A stretch of DNA of 64,000 nucleotides from Bacteroidetes bacterium 43-16 (GTDB lineage: Bacteria > Bacteroidota > Bacteroidia > Chitinophagales > Chitinophagaceae), in the NCBI GenBank assembly GCA_001897525.1, contig MKTB01000033.1, positions 175,194 through 239,193 on the forward strand, read 5' to 3'. Below are positions 9,300 to 18,135 of the stretch, piece after piece. Within the stretch, counting starts at the first letter, position 1; each line of letters starts with the position of its first letter. The position numbers and the translations under genes were made by a program. The notes under the pieces were generated by a model. That model was not told where the DNA came from. It did no database searches and saw only the letters and a list, made by a program, of their open reading frames with translations.

Positions 9300-9333
9300 A
9301 TTACAGGAAACTAAAATTGAAGTTCCCTGTAAT
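9300..9333 (-). terminator. Hairpin just after the putative lanthipeptide precursor
   Basis: On -, ATTACAGG (9333-9326) pairs with CCTGTAAT (9307-9300), with three more inner pairs, starting 5 nt after the precursor stop codon. There is no clear T-run, so it may stabilise a 3' end rather than terminate strongly. Confidence 0.5.
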
Positions 9334-9338
9334 ATCGG

Positions 9339-9488
9339 CTACTCGAAACAGCTAAAAATATGCGTGCTGTTAGAAGTAGTGGTAGTCGTAGGGTGTTGTG
9401 TGCTCTTCACATTATCTTTCGGCGATACTTTTCCAAAGCTAAATACAGCCTTGCTTACGAGCATTGTTGTAAAATTTGATTTTTTCAT
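9339..9488 (-). CDS. Putative class I lanthipeptide precursor peptide
   Basis: A 49-codon ORF (ATG at 9488, TAG at 9341-9339). The N-terminal part (MKKSNFTTMLVSKAVFSFGK) looks like a leader: basic start, then a hydrophobic/aromatic stretch. The C-terminal part ends PTTTTTSNSTHIFSCFE, eleven of whose last 17 residues are Thr, Ser or Cys, as expected for a dehydratase substrate. There is a single Cys, so at most one lanthionine-type ring could form. It has its own -7 box and a hairpin after the stop, and sits 46 bp from a divergent LytS gene and about 1.8 kb from LanB. No GG cleavage site is evident. The assignment is inference from composition and context. Confidence 0.62.
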   Translation of the reverse strand: MKKSNFTTMLVSKAVFSFGKVSPKDNVKSTQHPTTTTTSNSTHIFSCFE

Positions 9489-9514
9489 ACGGTGTGTTTT
9501 TTTGATTTGTATAC

Positions 9515-9522
9515 CAAAATTA
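9515..9522 (-). promoter_or_regulatory. Bacteroidetes -7 box for the putative precursor
   Basis: TAATTTTG on - matches the TAnnTTTG consensus and lies 26 nt before the precursor ATG, implying a short 5' UTR. No TTG was found at the usual distance upstream, so only half of the promoter is supported. Confidence 0.4.
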
Positions 9523-9533
9523 ATTCAATAACC

Positions 9534-10631
9534 ATGACGATTTTAGATAAAATGATAAACCCCACTTTTAGGCCGGTGAAAGTACCTTTTAGCGATTTTA
9601 ACACCGAAATCCGACTAACATTTAAGCAAAAAACTGCCCGTTTTATTAAGCATTTTCTTATTGTTGCCTGTTTTATCTTCATAGAAATTACCCCTGAACT
9701 ATTCGGAAATGAAGAATTTGACTATTGGAAGTATCTTCCCTTTCATCTATTTGATGTAATCCTATTCTTCATCCTATTTTACTACTATTTTCCTTTTGTA
9801 TTGAGGAATTACAAAAAACCAGCATTGCGGTTTGTTTCAGGAATTGGTGCAGTATTCGGCTATGGAATCTTGCTGCATCTATTTGAAAGTGCTTTTAAAT
9901 ATGTAAAAACTGGTTTACTGGAGTTTAATTGGACATTTCGTTCTTTCCATTATAGTACAGCCAGGGGAACACTTATTAGTCTTATTGCCTACCTTCTATC
10001 CAATAATAAATATGTTGTACAGGTAGAGCGGGAAATCGCTGCAAGGCGAACGCGGGAGCTGGAGCTGAACAACGACCTTTTACGTGCGCAATTGGATCCG
10101 CACCTGGTTAACAATGTTTTGTCCGTCTTGTATGACCGGATACTCAATTATAGTGAGGATGATACGGAAATCATCCGGCTATTGTCAGGACTAACTTCAC
10201 ATGCTATCGGCCAATCTGATGATAAAGGACATATTAGCCTTATGAGAGAAATAAATAACATCAAAGATTATATAAGGATGCAAGAGCTGTGCAAAGAAAA
10301 GCACATTAATGTAGCATGGAAGGAAGATATTTTTGAGGAAATTACTTTACCGCCGAAAATTTTACTGGAGCCAATCATAAATGCCCTTAAATATGGCGAG
10401 ATCAGCGATACGAAGCCTATAGAAATTTCGATTTGTCTTTCAAAAGAAAAGGTATTGTCTTTACGAACCTTCAATTATAAAGCAATCGTTATGGGTATGC
10501 CCAGTCATTCCGTTGGCTTAAATAATCTAAAAGAAAGATTGCGGCTTAACTACCCCGATAAGCATACCTTATGTATTGAAGAAACAGACACCACTTTTGA
10601 ATTAAATCTAAACGTAACATTATGCCACTAA
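9534..10631 (+). CDS. LytS-type sensor histidine kinase
   Basis: Membrane histidine kinase of about 365 aa; I start it at the ATG at 9534. Four hydrophobic segments fill the first 160 residues, then a coiled linker (EREIAARRTRELELNNDLL) leads to the His_kinase domain with the phospho-acceptor in LRAQLDPHLVNN (His near residue 190). The family consensus is NPHFLFN, so the HLVNN form is a variant. A HATPase-like end follows (PKILLEPIINALKYG); its glycine-rich lid is poor. It overlaps the response regulator by 10 nt. Adjacent to the LanB gene and the putative precursor, it probably senses a signal controlling that locus; this is inference. Confidence 0.88.
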   Translation: MTILDKMINPTFRPVKVPFSDFNTEIRLTFKQKTARFIKHFLIVACFIFIEITPELFGNEEFDYWKYLPFHLFDVILFFILFYYYFPFVLRNYKKPALRFVSGIGAVFGYGILLHLFESAFKYVKTGLLEFNWTFRSFHYSTARGTLISLIAYLLSNNKYVVQVEREIAARRTRELELNNDLLRAQLDPHLVNNVLSVLYDRILNYSEDDTEIIRLLSGLTSHAIGQSDDKGHISLMREINNIKDYIRMQELCKEKHINVAWKEDIFEEITLPPKILLEPIINALKYGEISDTKPIEISICLSKEKVLSLRTFNYKAIVMGMPSHSVGLNNLKERLRLNYPDKHTLCIEETDTTFELNLNVTLCH

Positions 10632-11347
10632 AATGCTTTGTAATCGACGACATTCCGGCCATAATCAGGTTAATCAAACGGTTTTCAGAACAGAGTGAAT
10701 TTACCACATTTCTTGGTGGTGAAACTGATGTGCTAAAAGCCATGAAGTTATTGCTTGCTGGAGAGATAAAACCGGATGTAATATTTCTTGATATTGAGAT
10801 GCCAGGTGTTTCAGGTCTTGACCTGATCGAGCCATTAAGCAAAATTGCGGATGTAATCCTGATCAGTGGACACAAAGAATTTGGCCAGCAAGCATTTGAA
10901 CAAGGTGCTACAGCTTATATTTACAAACCGTTTGATTTGGCAAAATTTCAGGAAACGGTTCAAAGGATTTTTAATAAGAAAAATATGCCGGATACTGTTA
11001 AGACAGCACCGGCACCTTTTTACTATATTCCCGGTGATGGTAGAGAAGTTCGTATCCGGCTAAAATCAGAAGAAATCTGGTTTGCTGAGACTACAGGGAA
11101 TTTTACTGTGGTCAAAATGATTGACAACACTTCCCATATCTGTAATCTTACCCTTACCGAACTGACGGAATTACTTCCCTCACCGCATTTTATTCGAATA
11201 AACCGATCTACACTTATTAGCTTATCTAAGGTGGAGTTTTATGATGCAAAAGACATACACCTGGAAAAGGGCAAAGTATTTACATTCGGCGATTCCTATC
11301 GAAAGGAATTCATTCGGTTGATACGGCAATATGGGATGCTACATTGA
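10622..11347 (+). CDS. LytR/AlgR-type response regulator (REC-LytTR)
   Basis: Cytoplasmic response regulator of 241 aa. The receiver domain has the acidic pocket IDDIP near the start, the phospho-acceptor Asp in VIFLDIEMPG (about residue 57) and the conserved Lys in IYKPF. The C-terminal half is a LytTR DNA-binding domain (ETTGNFTVVK, FIRINRSTLISL). Its start overlaps the kinase gene, so the two are translationally coupled. Its last 38 nt overlap the 3' end of the convergent LanB gene. Likely targets are promoters in this RiPP region; no repeated LytTR operator was found by eye. Confidence 0.92.
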   Translation: MPLKCFVIDDIPAIIRLIKRFSEQSEFTTFLGGETDVLKAMKLLLAGEIKPDVIFLDIEMPGVSGLDLIEPLSKIADVILISGHKEFGQQAFEQGATAYIYKPFDLAKFQETVQRIFNKKNMPDTVKTAPAPFYYIPGDGREVRIRLKSEEIWFAETTGNFTVVKMIDNTSHICNLTLTELTELLPSPHFIRINRSTLISLSKVEFYDAKDIHLEKGKVFTFGDSYRKEFIRLIRQYGMLH

Positions 11348-14117
11348 CATTTTTCGATTCTCTCTTTTGGTATTGAAGGTATATATTGTAAAAGATCATT
11401 TCATAGGTCCGTTGATGGTCCGCAAAAAGTCGATTGATATGCATGTGCATCAGATCGGTGAAAAAAGGAGCCTGTCTCCTTTTTGGACACTGCTCCAATA
11501 GGGAAACAATCATTGCAATAAATTCTTTCTCTTTCCTTGTTGGTTTGCCGAAAGGAATTTTAAAGTGATCTTTAATATATTTATTCAAGGTCTTAAAAGA
11601 AAGCGGCTGCAGCTGATGTTCTTTTTCTAAAGTCATTCTGATAAAACTTGTCCATTCGCTAAAACGTTTCTCACTGATTATTCCAGCCTGCCGTACACCT
11701 TCAATTGTACGAAAACAGTGTTTGAATTTGTTTATTTCATCTGTGCCTGTTTCTAATATTGAGAGGACAAGCTGTGAACTTTGCCAAAAAAGCTTTTCAA
11801 CATTGTCAATGCCAACTACATCATACCTTTCGAGTTCCCGCTGGTAGGTACTTATCCTGATATCTTTGACAATACCATTGCTATAATATGACTTTATTTC
11901 GTTGTTCAGGAAATTGGTTATCCCGGAGAGACATTTTTCATCTGCTTTGATACGTAGCCTTAAGTGTTCCCCCTGCTCGTTGTAGCGGATAAAGAACCAT
12001 TTTTCAATTGCTGTTTTATAGGTGTTAAGCAAGTTTGTTATTGGACCTAACAGTATGTTATCAGCAAAAAGTGGATGGACAAAAATATCAAAGTAGGCCC
12101 AATCCTGTAAAGGCAGGTAATCCCTGTCCTTTGTAAGTGTATCATGAATTACAACGGCACTACCAGGGTACAGTTCCTGATTATGATAGACCGGAATAAT
12201 TACCTGATTAACAAAGGCAGCATTATTGCCATCTTTAACCATTGGATCTTTTGGTAAGTGTAGTTCTTCAATTGTTATTTCATCTTGTCTACGTACCTCT
12301 GAAATGAAAAGATCCATTTGATATGGATTTTCAAGGTCATAAACGGTAGGCTCCTCTCCTTTTAGTATTTTGATCAAATTGCCAAAATTGTATTCTTTTA
12401 ATAGCTGCTTTATCCTGGCTGCCACTTCTTCATCGGAATACTGTTTATAGTCCTTTCTCTTCACACTGATTTTTGGTAAGGAAATAATGATATTCTTATA
12501 AATTATTTGAGGATAATAACTAAGACCAGGCAATAGTCTCACAATATCAAATGACAGATCGGGCCAAACACCATAAAAAGCCAGATCATATAAGAAGCGA
12601 AAAACCGGCAATTGACTTCTTCGGTAATTATAGGCTGATGACATCCGGGGGACAACCCGTTTACCTAAACGCTCTGACCGAAGTACAATAGAGTCGCCCG
12701 AAATTGAAATATAAAGATCATCAAGGCTCAAAGGTTCCTTAACCCCCGGATAACAGATAAGATTAACTTCCTGCTCATAGAGCAGAGGCCTCCTGTTAAT
12801 ATTATCCACCGTTAATTCATCATGGTAAGCAATATCAAAAAATACAATATCAGGATTTGCCTGTTCTTCAATGGAGACAAGGTCTTTGGCATATTGGTAT
12901 GCATCACCCCCACACAAAGAGAACCTTCCCGCTAATTGGTTAGCGGTATGCCCGCCAATGCGTTCAAGATGAAAATGTTCATCGACAATACTACCGATGA
13001 CAGAAAAAGTATTCGGTAGTTTGTTCTTCATTTCTTTGTGATATACACGGTTAGGGATCATAGCAAGATCAATGATATCGCCCTTACTAAACATTAAACC
13101 AGTTTTAAGGAACTCCAAAAATCCCGACACCTTTCTTACTGGTTCCTCTTGTCCCTGATTTAGGAGAGAGTCTATAATTTCAGTCGAATTTTCTTCTTTA
13201 TATAGATTCCCATAGCCAACACCCAACTGCGGATCAAGGGCTTCCATTAGCCGTACATGCTTTCTATCGAATAGCTTCGTATATAGGCTTATGAATTCTG
13301 TAATATGTTTTGTATTCGTTTCCTGTGGCAGAATCTTGGAAAGCAAATCAATAAGCCCAGGAAGATGCTTAAACTGTTCATTGGAAATAGATGCTTTGTC
13401 AAAGTTTAGCTGGGTAATGGTATAACACGCATTGTAATTGAATGTGCCTATTCTTGAAAAATACTCCTGCCCCAATGTATTCGGGTCAAATTCTGTGATA
13501 ATAAGATTGGAAAGAATCATTGCTTCTATCAAAGCTAATAATTGGAAACGTTCTATCTGGCTTTCTAGTTTCTTCAGTAACTCATTTATTTCAAGTGGTG
13601 CGGGTAATGATTTCAATAGCAACAGGATTTCGTTGGTAGCTTCCACATCAACAAGTTCAAAGGATTCATTATTTTCCTTTCGCCTGACATATCTGATCAT
13701 ATCGACTACCTGATAATACGTACTGTTAGCAATAAGTTTTAGATTCTTGGCAAGGACATCACTAAAAACGTATTCCACTTGGCTTGAATATTTCCAATCT
13801 GTAAAAGAATGGATGGTTCTGATATTTTTGATACGCACCTGCGATATTTTGTTATCTGAAATTTGGGCGATTCCAAAAGCAGAAAATGTCGCAAAGGGCG
13901 TGCTTCTATACTTCGCACGATTAAAGTATTTTAAAAGTGTATGGATAATTTTAGTTTGTTCCTGATAAAGGGTCTTAGGAGTAAGATGAGATACCTTTTG
14001 ATAAAATTCGGGGGAAGCACTTTCTATGGATCGCAACAAATCATCCCAAACATCTTCAAGTTTGGCGTTAAAAGGAAACTGCGGGACACGGATCATCAAT
14101 TGGCTGTATATTTTCAT
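11310..14117 (-). CDS. lanB: Full-length lantibiotic dehydratase (class I LanB)
   Basis: 935-aa enzyme that dehydrates Ser/Thr in a precursor peptide by glutamylation from Glu-tRNA followed by elimination. The N-terminal domain (residues 1 to about 640) starts with the family pattern (MIRVPQFPF, then YRSTPFATFSAFG near residue 68) and contains GGHTANQLAGRFS. The C-terminal elimination domain (SpaB_C-like, from about 655) opens with DWAYFDIFVHP and contains FFIRYNEQGEHLRLRIK. Both halves are present, so it is not the split type. It converges with the response regulator (38-nt overlap). No LanC cyclase was found in the window, so product rings would need an outside cyclase or form spontaneously. 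Confidence 0.9.
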   Translation of the reverse strand: MKIYSQLMIRVPQFPFNAKLEDVWDDLLRSIESASPEFYQKVSHLTPKTLYQEQTKIIHTLLKYFNRAKYRSTPFATFSAFGIAQISDNKISQVRIKNIRTIHSFTDWKYSSQVEYVFSDVLAKNLKLIANSTYYQVVDMIRYVRRKENNESFELVDVEATNEILLLLKSLPAPLEINELLKKLESQIERFQLLALIEAMILSNLIITEFDPNTLGQEYFSRIGTFNYNACYTITQLNFDKASISNEQFKHLPGLIDLLSKILPQETNTKHITEFISLYTKLFDRKHVRLMEALDPQLGVGYGNLYKEENSTEIIDSLLNQGQEEPVRKVSGFLEFLKTGLMFSKGDIIDLAMIPNRVYHKEMKNKLPNTFSVIGSIVDEHFHLERIGGHTANQLAGRFSLCGGDAYQYAKDLVSIEEQANPDIVFFDIAYHDELTVDNINRRPLLYEQEVNLICYPGVKEPLSLDDLYISISGDSIVLRSERLGKRVVPRMSSAYNYRRSQLPVFRFLYDLAFYGVWPDLSFDIVRLLPGLSYYPQIIYKNIIISLPKISVKRKDYKQYSDEEVAARIKQLLKEYNFGNLIKILKGEEPTVYDLENPYQMDLFISEVRRQDEITIEELHLPKDPMVKDGNNAAFVNQVIIPVYHNQELYPGSAVVIHDTLTKDRDYLPLQDWAYFDIFVHPLFADNILLGPITNLLNTYKTAIEKWFFIRYNEQGEHLRLRIKADEKCLSGITNFLNNEIKSYYSNGIVKDIRISTYQRELERYDVVGIDNVEKLFWQSSQLVLSILETGTDEINKFKHCFRTIEGVRQAGIISEKRFSEWTSFIRMTLEKEHQLQPLSFKTLNKYIKDHFKIPFGKPTRKEKEFIAMIVSLLEQCPKRRQAPFFTDLMHMHINRLFADHQRTYEMIFYNIYLQYQKRESKNVNVASHIAVSTE

Positions 14118-14413
14118 AGCTTAACTTTTTTCTTGTCAAGCTACCCAATCTGAAGACTTTGATTGTTAGTATGTATTTAAACCACCAGTTTTGGCAGTTG
14201 AACCCTGTATTTGAGTATTTGAATTCCTAGAATAAAGGATCAATAAATATCAAAAAGCATTAATTTTAAAGTACTTCACCATAAAACTGAAATAGTTCAC
14301 CCTTTCATATCTTCTATTTCGGCATTTCGTAAGGGCCAAAATTTTTCTTACCAGCGCCCAGATTGACATTTTTGTCTCATTCACAAATGACATTTCACCA
14401 AAAAAATGCAGAT
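14118..14413. other. Divergent intergenic region between lanB and rteC
   Basis: This 296-bp AT-rich gap must hold the promoters for lanB (-) and rteC (+). No TAnnTTTG match was seen on -, and no - strand ORF starting with ATG exceeds about 11 codons, so no extra precursor peptide lies here. Confidence 0.5.
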
Positions 14414-15247
14414 ATGAAAAAGTTTACGAAAGAGCTGTATAGCAAGATGCAATCGACCATCCAAGAGATTTCCAACAGCGGAGTATCAGGCTTTGATTAT
14501 TACAGAACCTGCTATCATGAAATGCTTGAAATCAGTAAAAAATTAAAGTCGTATATTCTAAACTACCGATTTGCGGATCAACAGGAAGAAATTGAATTTT
14601 TTAAAGATGTAAAGCCAAAATTTCAATCCAGACTCATGTATTTCAATGAGCTTATCCAGGTGGAAATTCAAAAGCCGTTGATATCAGAAAAAAGAATGCT
14701 GGCAAAATATTACCGGAGATCTTCGGCTCATTATGCTGCATTGGCAAGCAGAAACCAGCTATTCCTGCACTATATGCGCTCCAATTATGAAAGTGGAGAT
14801 CATCTACTCTTTGTCAGGTCGAATGAAAATTTCGATTTTATAAATACTGACCTGGATCTTGACGAAAAATACTCTACTCCTGCCAGTACCGAGTTGTCAA
14901 AGTTAATATCCTACGAATTAGTCATTGAACACCTGGCGGAAAAGGTTAATGAGCTTATTTCAGTTAAAGGTAATGATACCGGGTTCAAACACAAATTAGT
15001 CTGGGAAGGGCCAAAGGTTGGCTTAATAGAAATTGGCTATGCAATACATGAATTAGGTGCGGTAAAGGCGCCTGTTGCACAAATTATGGAAGGTTTGCAA
15101 TTTCTTTTCAATACTGATTTAGGCCAGTTTTATCGTGTATTTCAGGACATGAGGATTCGGAAAGGGAGCCGCACCCTATATTTAGATGATGCAATAAGGG
15201 CGATAAACAAAAGAATGGATGAAACCGACCTGAAACTAAAGAAATAG
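14414..15247 (+). CDS. rteC: RteC-like conjugative transposon regulator
   Basis: 277-aa cytoplasmic protein matching RteC, which in CTnDOT-type elements activates excision after induction by RteAB. I use the ATG at 14414 (MKKFTKELYSKMQ); an in-frame ATG at 14387 is possible. The body has the RteC features FKDVKPKFQSRLMYFNELIQVE and a winged-helix-like C-terminus (GLIEIGYAIHELGAVK, RVFQDMRIRKGSRTLYLDDA). No rteA/rteB pair is nearby; the local LytSR pair faces lanB instead. Its presence marks this region as part of an integrative conjugative element. The relaxase genes expected nearby are missing. Confidence 0.85.
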   Translation: MKKFTKELYSKMQSTIQEISNSGVSGFDYYRTCYHEMLEISKKLKSYILNYRFADQQEEIEFFKDVKPKFQSRLMYFNELIQVEIQKPLISEKRMLAKYYRRSSAHYAALASRNQLFLHYMRSNYESGDHLLFVRSNENFDFINTDLDLDEKYSTPASTELSKLISYELVIEHLAEKVNELISVKGNDTGFKHKLVWEGPKVGLIEIGYAIHELGAVKAPVAQIMEGLQFLFNTDLGQFYRVFQDMRIRKGSRTLYLDDAIRAINKRMDETDLKLKK

Positions 15248-15551
15248 AAATTGTTTTTTTTCATTGGCTGAGTCTTTACAGGCGGCCGGAGGCCGCAACT
15301 AAAAGGAGTGCCGCAGGATTTTATTCTATGTTGACCGAAGGGAGGCATAGTATAAAATCCTGAAACGGCACGGACTGCGGCAATCGACGCACAAGCAAGT
15401 GAAATGACAGACTGTAACACGTCAGAACACCAGCTTCTGTGACAACAGAAGTGGTGGTTCTGTGGTGCAACCCAACTCTTGCCCTTCGCAAGTGTTGGGT
15501 TGGTCTGGCATTATGCTTGCAGTGCAAGAGCGACCGCAGACCTATTTTAGA
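15248..15551. other. Structured non-coding region after rteC (candidate oriT or structured RNA)
   Basis: Four strong inverted repeats fill this convergent gap. (a) GCGGCC/GGCCGC, 15282-15296. (b) GTGCCG 15308-15313 with CGGCAC 15366-15371, enclosing a 16-bp stem with one mismatch (15315-15330 with 15346-15361). (c) CTTCTGT/ACAGAAG 15434-15451, extended outward by CACCA/TGGTG to 15428-15456. (d) CAACCCAAC 15468-15476 with GTTGGGTTG 15494-15502, plus inner CTTG/CAAG. Density and order suggest an origin of transfer or a folded RNA. ORFs across it on - are judged to be artefacts of the repeats. Confidence 0.55.
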
Positions 15552-16877
15552 TTAATTAATGAATCTTTCTATCATTCTCTTTTTAAATTCGAGATCATAT
15601 TTAAGGCTACTCACTTGCTGTTGTGCTATTAAATATTTATTCTTTTCCGTTAGGTATTCGAAATACGCAATTAACCCGGCACCATACCTTACCTCAGCGG
15701 CTTTAAATGCATTCTTTGAATGATTGTATTGGCTATTGGCATTATCATAGCGCTGCTGTGCAAGCTGGTAATCTGTACAGGCTGCATATATATCTTTTTT
15801 GAGCTTTTGTAGCCCCTCTGCATTGGCAATGTAGGCTTTTTCAAGTCCTATATTTGCAGTTTTAATCGCATTTCTTGCTGTGAAGTTATTGAATAGCGGG
15901 ATACCTAGACTTACGCCAAAAGAATGGGAAAGATTAGAGCTAAATTGTTTACCAAAATTCATTAATCGCCGATCTCCGTTAGGCAGGTACTCGTAAAAGG
16001 AAGATGAATAATTGGTACCCGTGGAGTAGTAGGTACTAAGCGATGGTAAGCTTATGGCCTTTACTACCTGTATTTGTTTTTTGGCTAATTGTACTGCATA
16101 TTCATTCGATTTAATACTATGGAAGGTATTTAATGCCGAGTGATATACTTCCTCTGGAAAATAAATTTTAGGCTGATTGCTACCCTCTGTAATAGTATAT
16201 GTAATTCCGATAGGTGTTTGAAAATCGAAATTCATTATCGCTTTCAATTCGAGAAGGGCCTGCTCATAGTTCAGTTTAGCTTGAAGATACATGCCGCTGT
16301 CCAAACTGAGTTGATTTTTTGCCTGTGATACTTCCAGCATATTGCTTTTTCCGGCACTCAATAATTTCTCCATTCTCTGGTTATTATTATTGCTTAGCTC
16401 TATCTGATACTCCAAATTTGCGATCTCTTCCTTTGCCAATAGCCCACGAAGGTAAGCTGTAGTTATATTGAGAATGATGTCATCCTTTAATTGCTTATAA
16501 TCTTCATCCGACTTTAAAAGGCTTAACTGACTTTTCTGGATATTATATTTCTTCTGAAACCATCCAAATAGCAATACGCCTGCGCTTCCGCTTAAACCAC
16601 TGTAATTGTATTGGGTGTTTTCAAAAGCATTCGTGGTCGGGTTGATGGAGCGCCCCAGACTTGTTCCAGCACTGGTTGATAAGCTAAGGTTAGGATATCG
16701 GGCGCTTTTCGTCGTACTCTGTTCGATAAAAAGAAGCTTTTTATCCAGTTCCGTTTGCTTAATCGTCAGGTTGTTGTCAATGGCATAATCTATACACCTT
16801 TCCAGTGTCCAAATTGAATCCTGGCCAAAGCTGTTAATAGAAACGGAGATAAGGAATAATAGTAAAAGCCTTCTCAA
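15552..16877 (-). CDS. TolC-family outer-membrane channel of the RiPP exporter
   Basis: 441-aa outer-membrane efflux protein that would complete a type I secretion path with the HlyD and C39-ABC proteins encoded just before it. It has a signal peptide (LLLLFLISVSINSFGQ) and two long OEP helical-hairpin repeats (TLERCIDYAIDNNLTIKQTELD; KKDIYAACTDYQLAQQRYDNA). The only start giving the signal peptide is a TTG at 16877, 16 nt after the HlyD stop; no in-frame ATG serves better. It is the last gene of the - strand GWS operon and abuts the hairpin-rich region after rteC. Confidence 0.88.
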   Translation of the reverse strand: MRRLLLLFLISVSINSFGQDSIWTLERCIDYAIDNNLTIKQTELDKKLLFIEQSTTKSARYPNLSLSTSAGTSLGRSINPTTNAFENTQYNYSGLSGSAGVLLFGWFQKKYNIQKSQLSLLKSDEDYKQLKDDIILNITTAYLRGLLAKEEIANLEYQIELSNNNNQRMEKLLSAGKSNMLEVSQAKNQLSLDSGMYLQAKLNYEQALLELKAIMNFDFQTPIGITYTITEGSNQPKIYFPEEVYHSALNTFHSIKSNEYAVQLAKKQIQVVKAISLPSLSTYYSTGTNYSSSFYEYLPNGDRRLMNFGKQFSSNLSHSFGVSLGIPLFNNFTARNAIKTANIGLEKAYIANAEGLQKLKKDIYAACTDYQLAQQRYDNANSQYNHSKNAFKAAEVRYGAGLIAYFEYLTEKNKYLIAQQQVSSLKYDLEFKKRMIERFIN

Positions 16878-16893
16878 AACTGCGTGTTTTAGG

Positions 16894-18126
16894 TTATTTT
16901 TTTATTGTTTTAATCAGGTCGTAGTAAAGGCTTTCCGCTAATCGCAGATCTTTTGTTATGATTTCGGTATTCGCAATCAGCCCCTCCACAAATGGAATAT
17001 CTTTTTTGTAATTGGTTTTTAGGTCATTTGGCAAAATAACTTTCGCCAGATAAAAACCACTATCCGTGGGAACAGGGCTTATGTACTCCACTTTTCCAGT
17101 CACTGTACCAAACTGCTGCCAGGGATAAGCATCAAATTTTAGGATTACCTTCTGACCTATTTCCACTTTACCGAAATTGTTTTGAGGGATCAATGTTTCC
17201 ATATACATTTCACTTTTGGGGGCTACTATATATGCAATTATTTTACCCGCTTCGAGGTTTTGGTTTTGTTGAAGAAAGGAAGAAAAAACCAGTTTTCCCG
17301 TAGAGTTTGCTATCAAAAGGAAGTTTTGTTTCCAGGTTTCTATTTTGCTTTTAATATTTAAAACGGCCTGTTCAAATAAGGATTGCTGTTTAATGACTTC
17401 ATTATCCAGTTCTGTTAACTCCTTGTTTATGGTGTTGATTTGGGATTCATTTCCAATATAGCCCGTTTTTATGGCTGGCTCGCTCATTTGCTTACTAATG
17501 TATTGACTCGAAAGGTCTCTATATTCTTGTTCAGATATTAATTTTTCATCTAAAAGCGCCTTATTCTTGTCGATTGTCGTTTGCGTTAGATTGAGATCCT
17601 TTTGTTGTAAGCGTTTCTGGTCGTTCAATACAGTTCTTGATTGCTGGGCGAAGCTTAAGTCGTTATTTAAGAGATGCTTCCTTTTTGAAACGTAATCCCC
17701 CAGAACATAATCCCGGTAAGGAATGTATGCTTGAACAAATGACTGGTAATCTCCCTGAAGCTCACCGAGATGTTGAAAAGACATCTTCATGTCCGTCTTA
17801 ATATTGTTTAATTCATGCTGTTGCAGGTGTCTTTCCATATCCATTAGCAATTGTTCCAACTTTAAGACTTCATTATAATCGGCAGTGGTTTCTAATACTG
17901 CTATTACATCGCCCTGTTTTACCAGTTGGTTATCTTTTGCAAACAAGTGTGCTAATCGAAGATTTTGTTTCGGAATAATCGGCTTTGGGGCGTTTGTACC
18001 GGTAAGTTTTGAACGAGTAGGAACTGTTTCCGGGTATTTTATGAACCAGGTAAACAATCCCACGACCATTAATGTTATGCAAGTAACATAGGTTCCGTAC
18101 TTAGAAATTAAATTTAATCTCATCAT
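16894..18126 (-). CDS. HlyD-family membrane-fusion adaptor of the RiPP exporter
   Basis: 410-aa periplasmic adaptor linking the ABC exporter to the TolC-like channel. One N-terminal transmembrane segment (YVTCITLMVVGLFTWFI) is followed by a lipoyl/barrel-sandwich half (HLFAKDNQLVKQGDVIAVLE), a long coiled-coil hairpin, and the second half with an HlyD beta-barrel (NFGKVEIGQKVILKFDAYPW). It begins MM, with ATGs at 18126 and 18123; the second is 12 nt after the ABC stop. Gene order ABC, HlyD, TolC on one strand is that of a dedicated double-glycine peptide exporter. Confidence 0.9.
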   Translation of the reverse strand: MMRLNLISKYGTYVTCITLMVVGLFTWFIKYPETVPTRSKLTGTNAPKPIIPKQNLRLAHLFAKDNQLVKQGDVIAVLETTADYNEVLKLEQLLMDMERHLQQHELNNIKTDMKMSFQHLGELQGDYQSFVQAYIPYRDYVLGDYVSKRKHLLNNDLSFAQQSRTVLNDQKRLQQKDLNLTQTTIDKNKALLDEKLISEQEYRDLSSQYISKQMSEPAIKTGYIGNESQINTINKELTELDNEVIKQQSLFEQAVLNIKSKIETWKQNFLLIANSTGKLVFSSFLQQNQNLEAGKIIAYIVAPKSEMYMETLIPQNNFGKVEIGQKVILKFDAYPWQQFGTVTGKVEYISPVPTDSGFYLAKVILPNDLKTNYKKDIPFVEGLIANTEIITKDLRLAESLYYDLIKTIKK

Positions 18127-18135
18127 TTTTCAGAT

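Noticed and set aside
8923..9531. 202-codon + strand frame
   Set aside because: Covers the putative precursor and its promoter antisense; composition and start context are unconvincing.
15142..15527. Two - strand frames over the hairpin block
   Set aside because: They run through inverted repeats and the rteC end, with no recognisable product.
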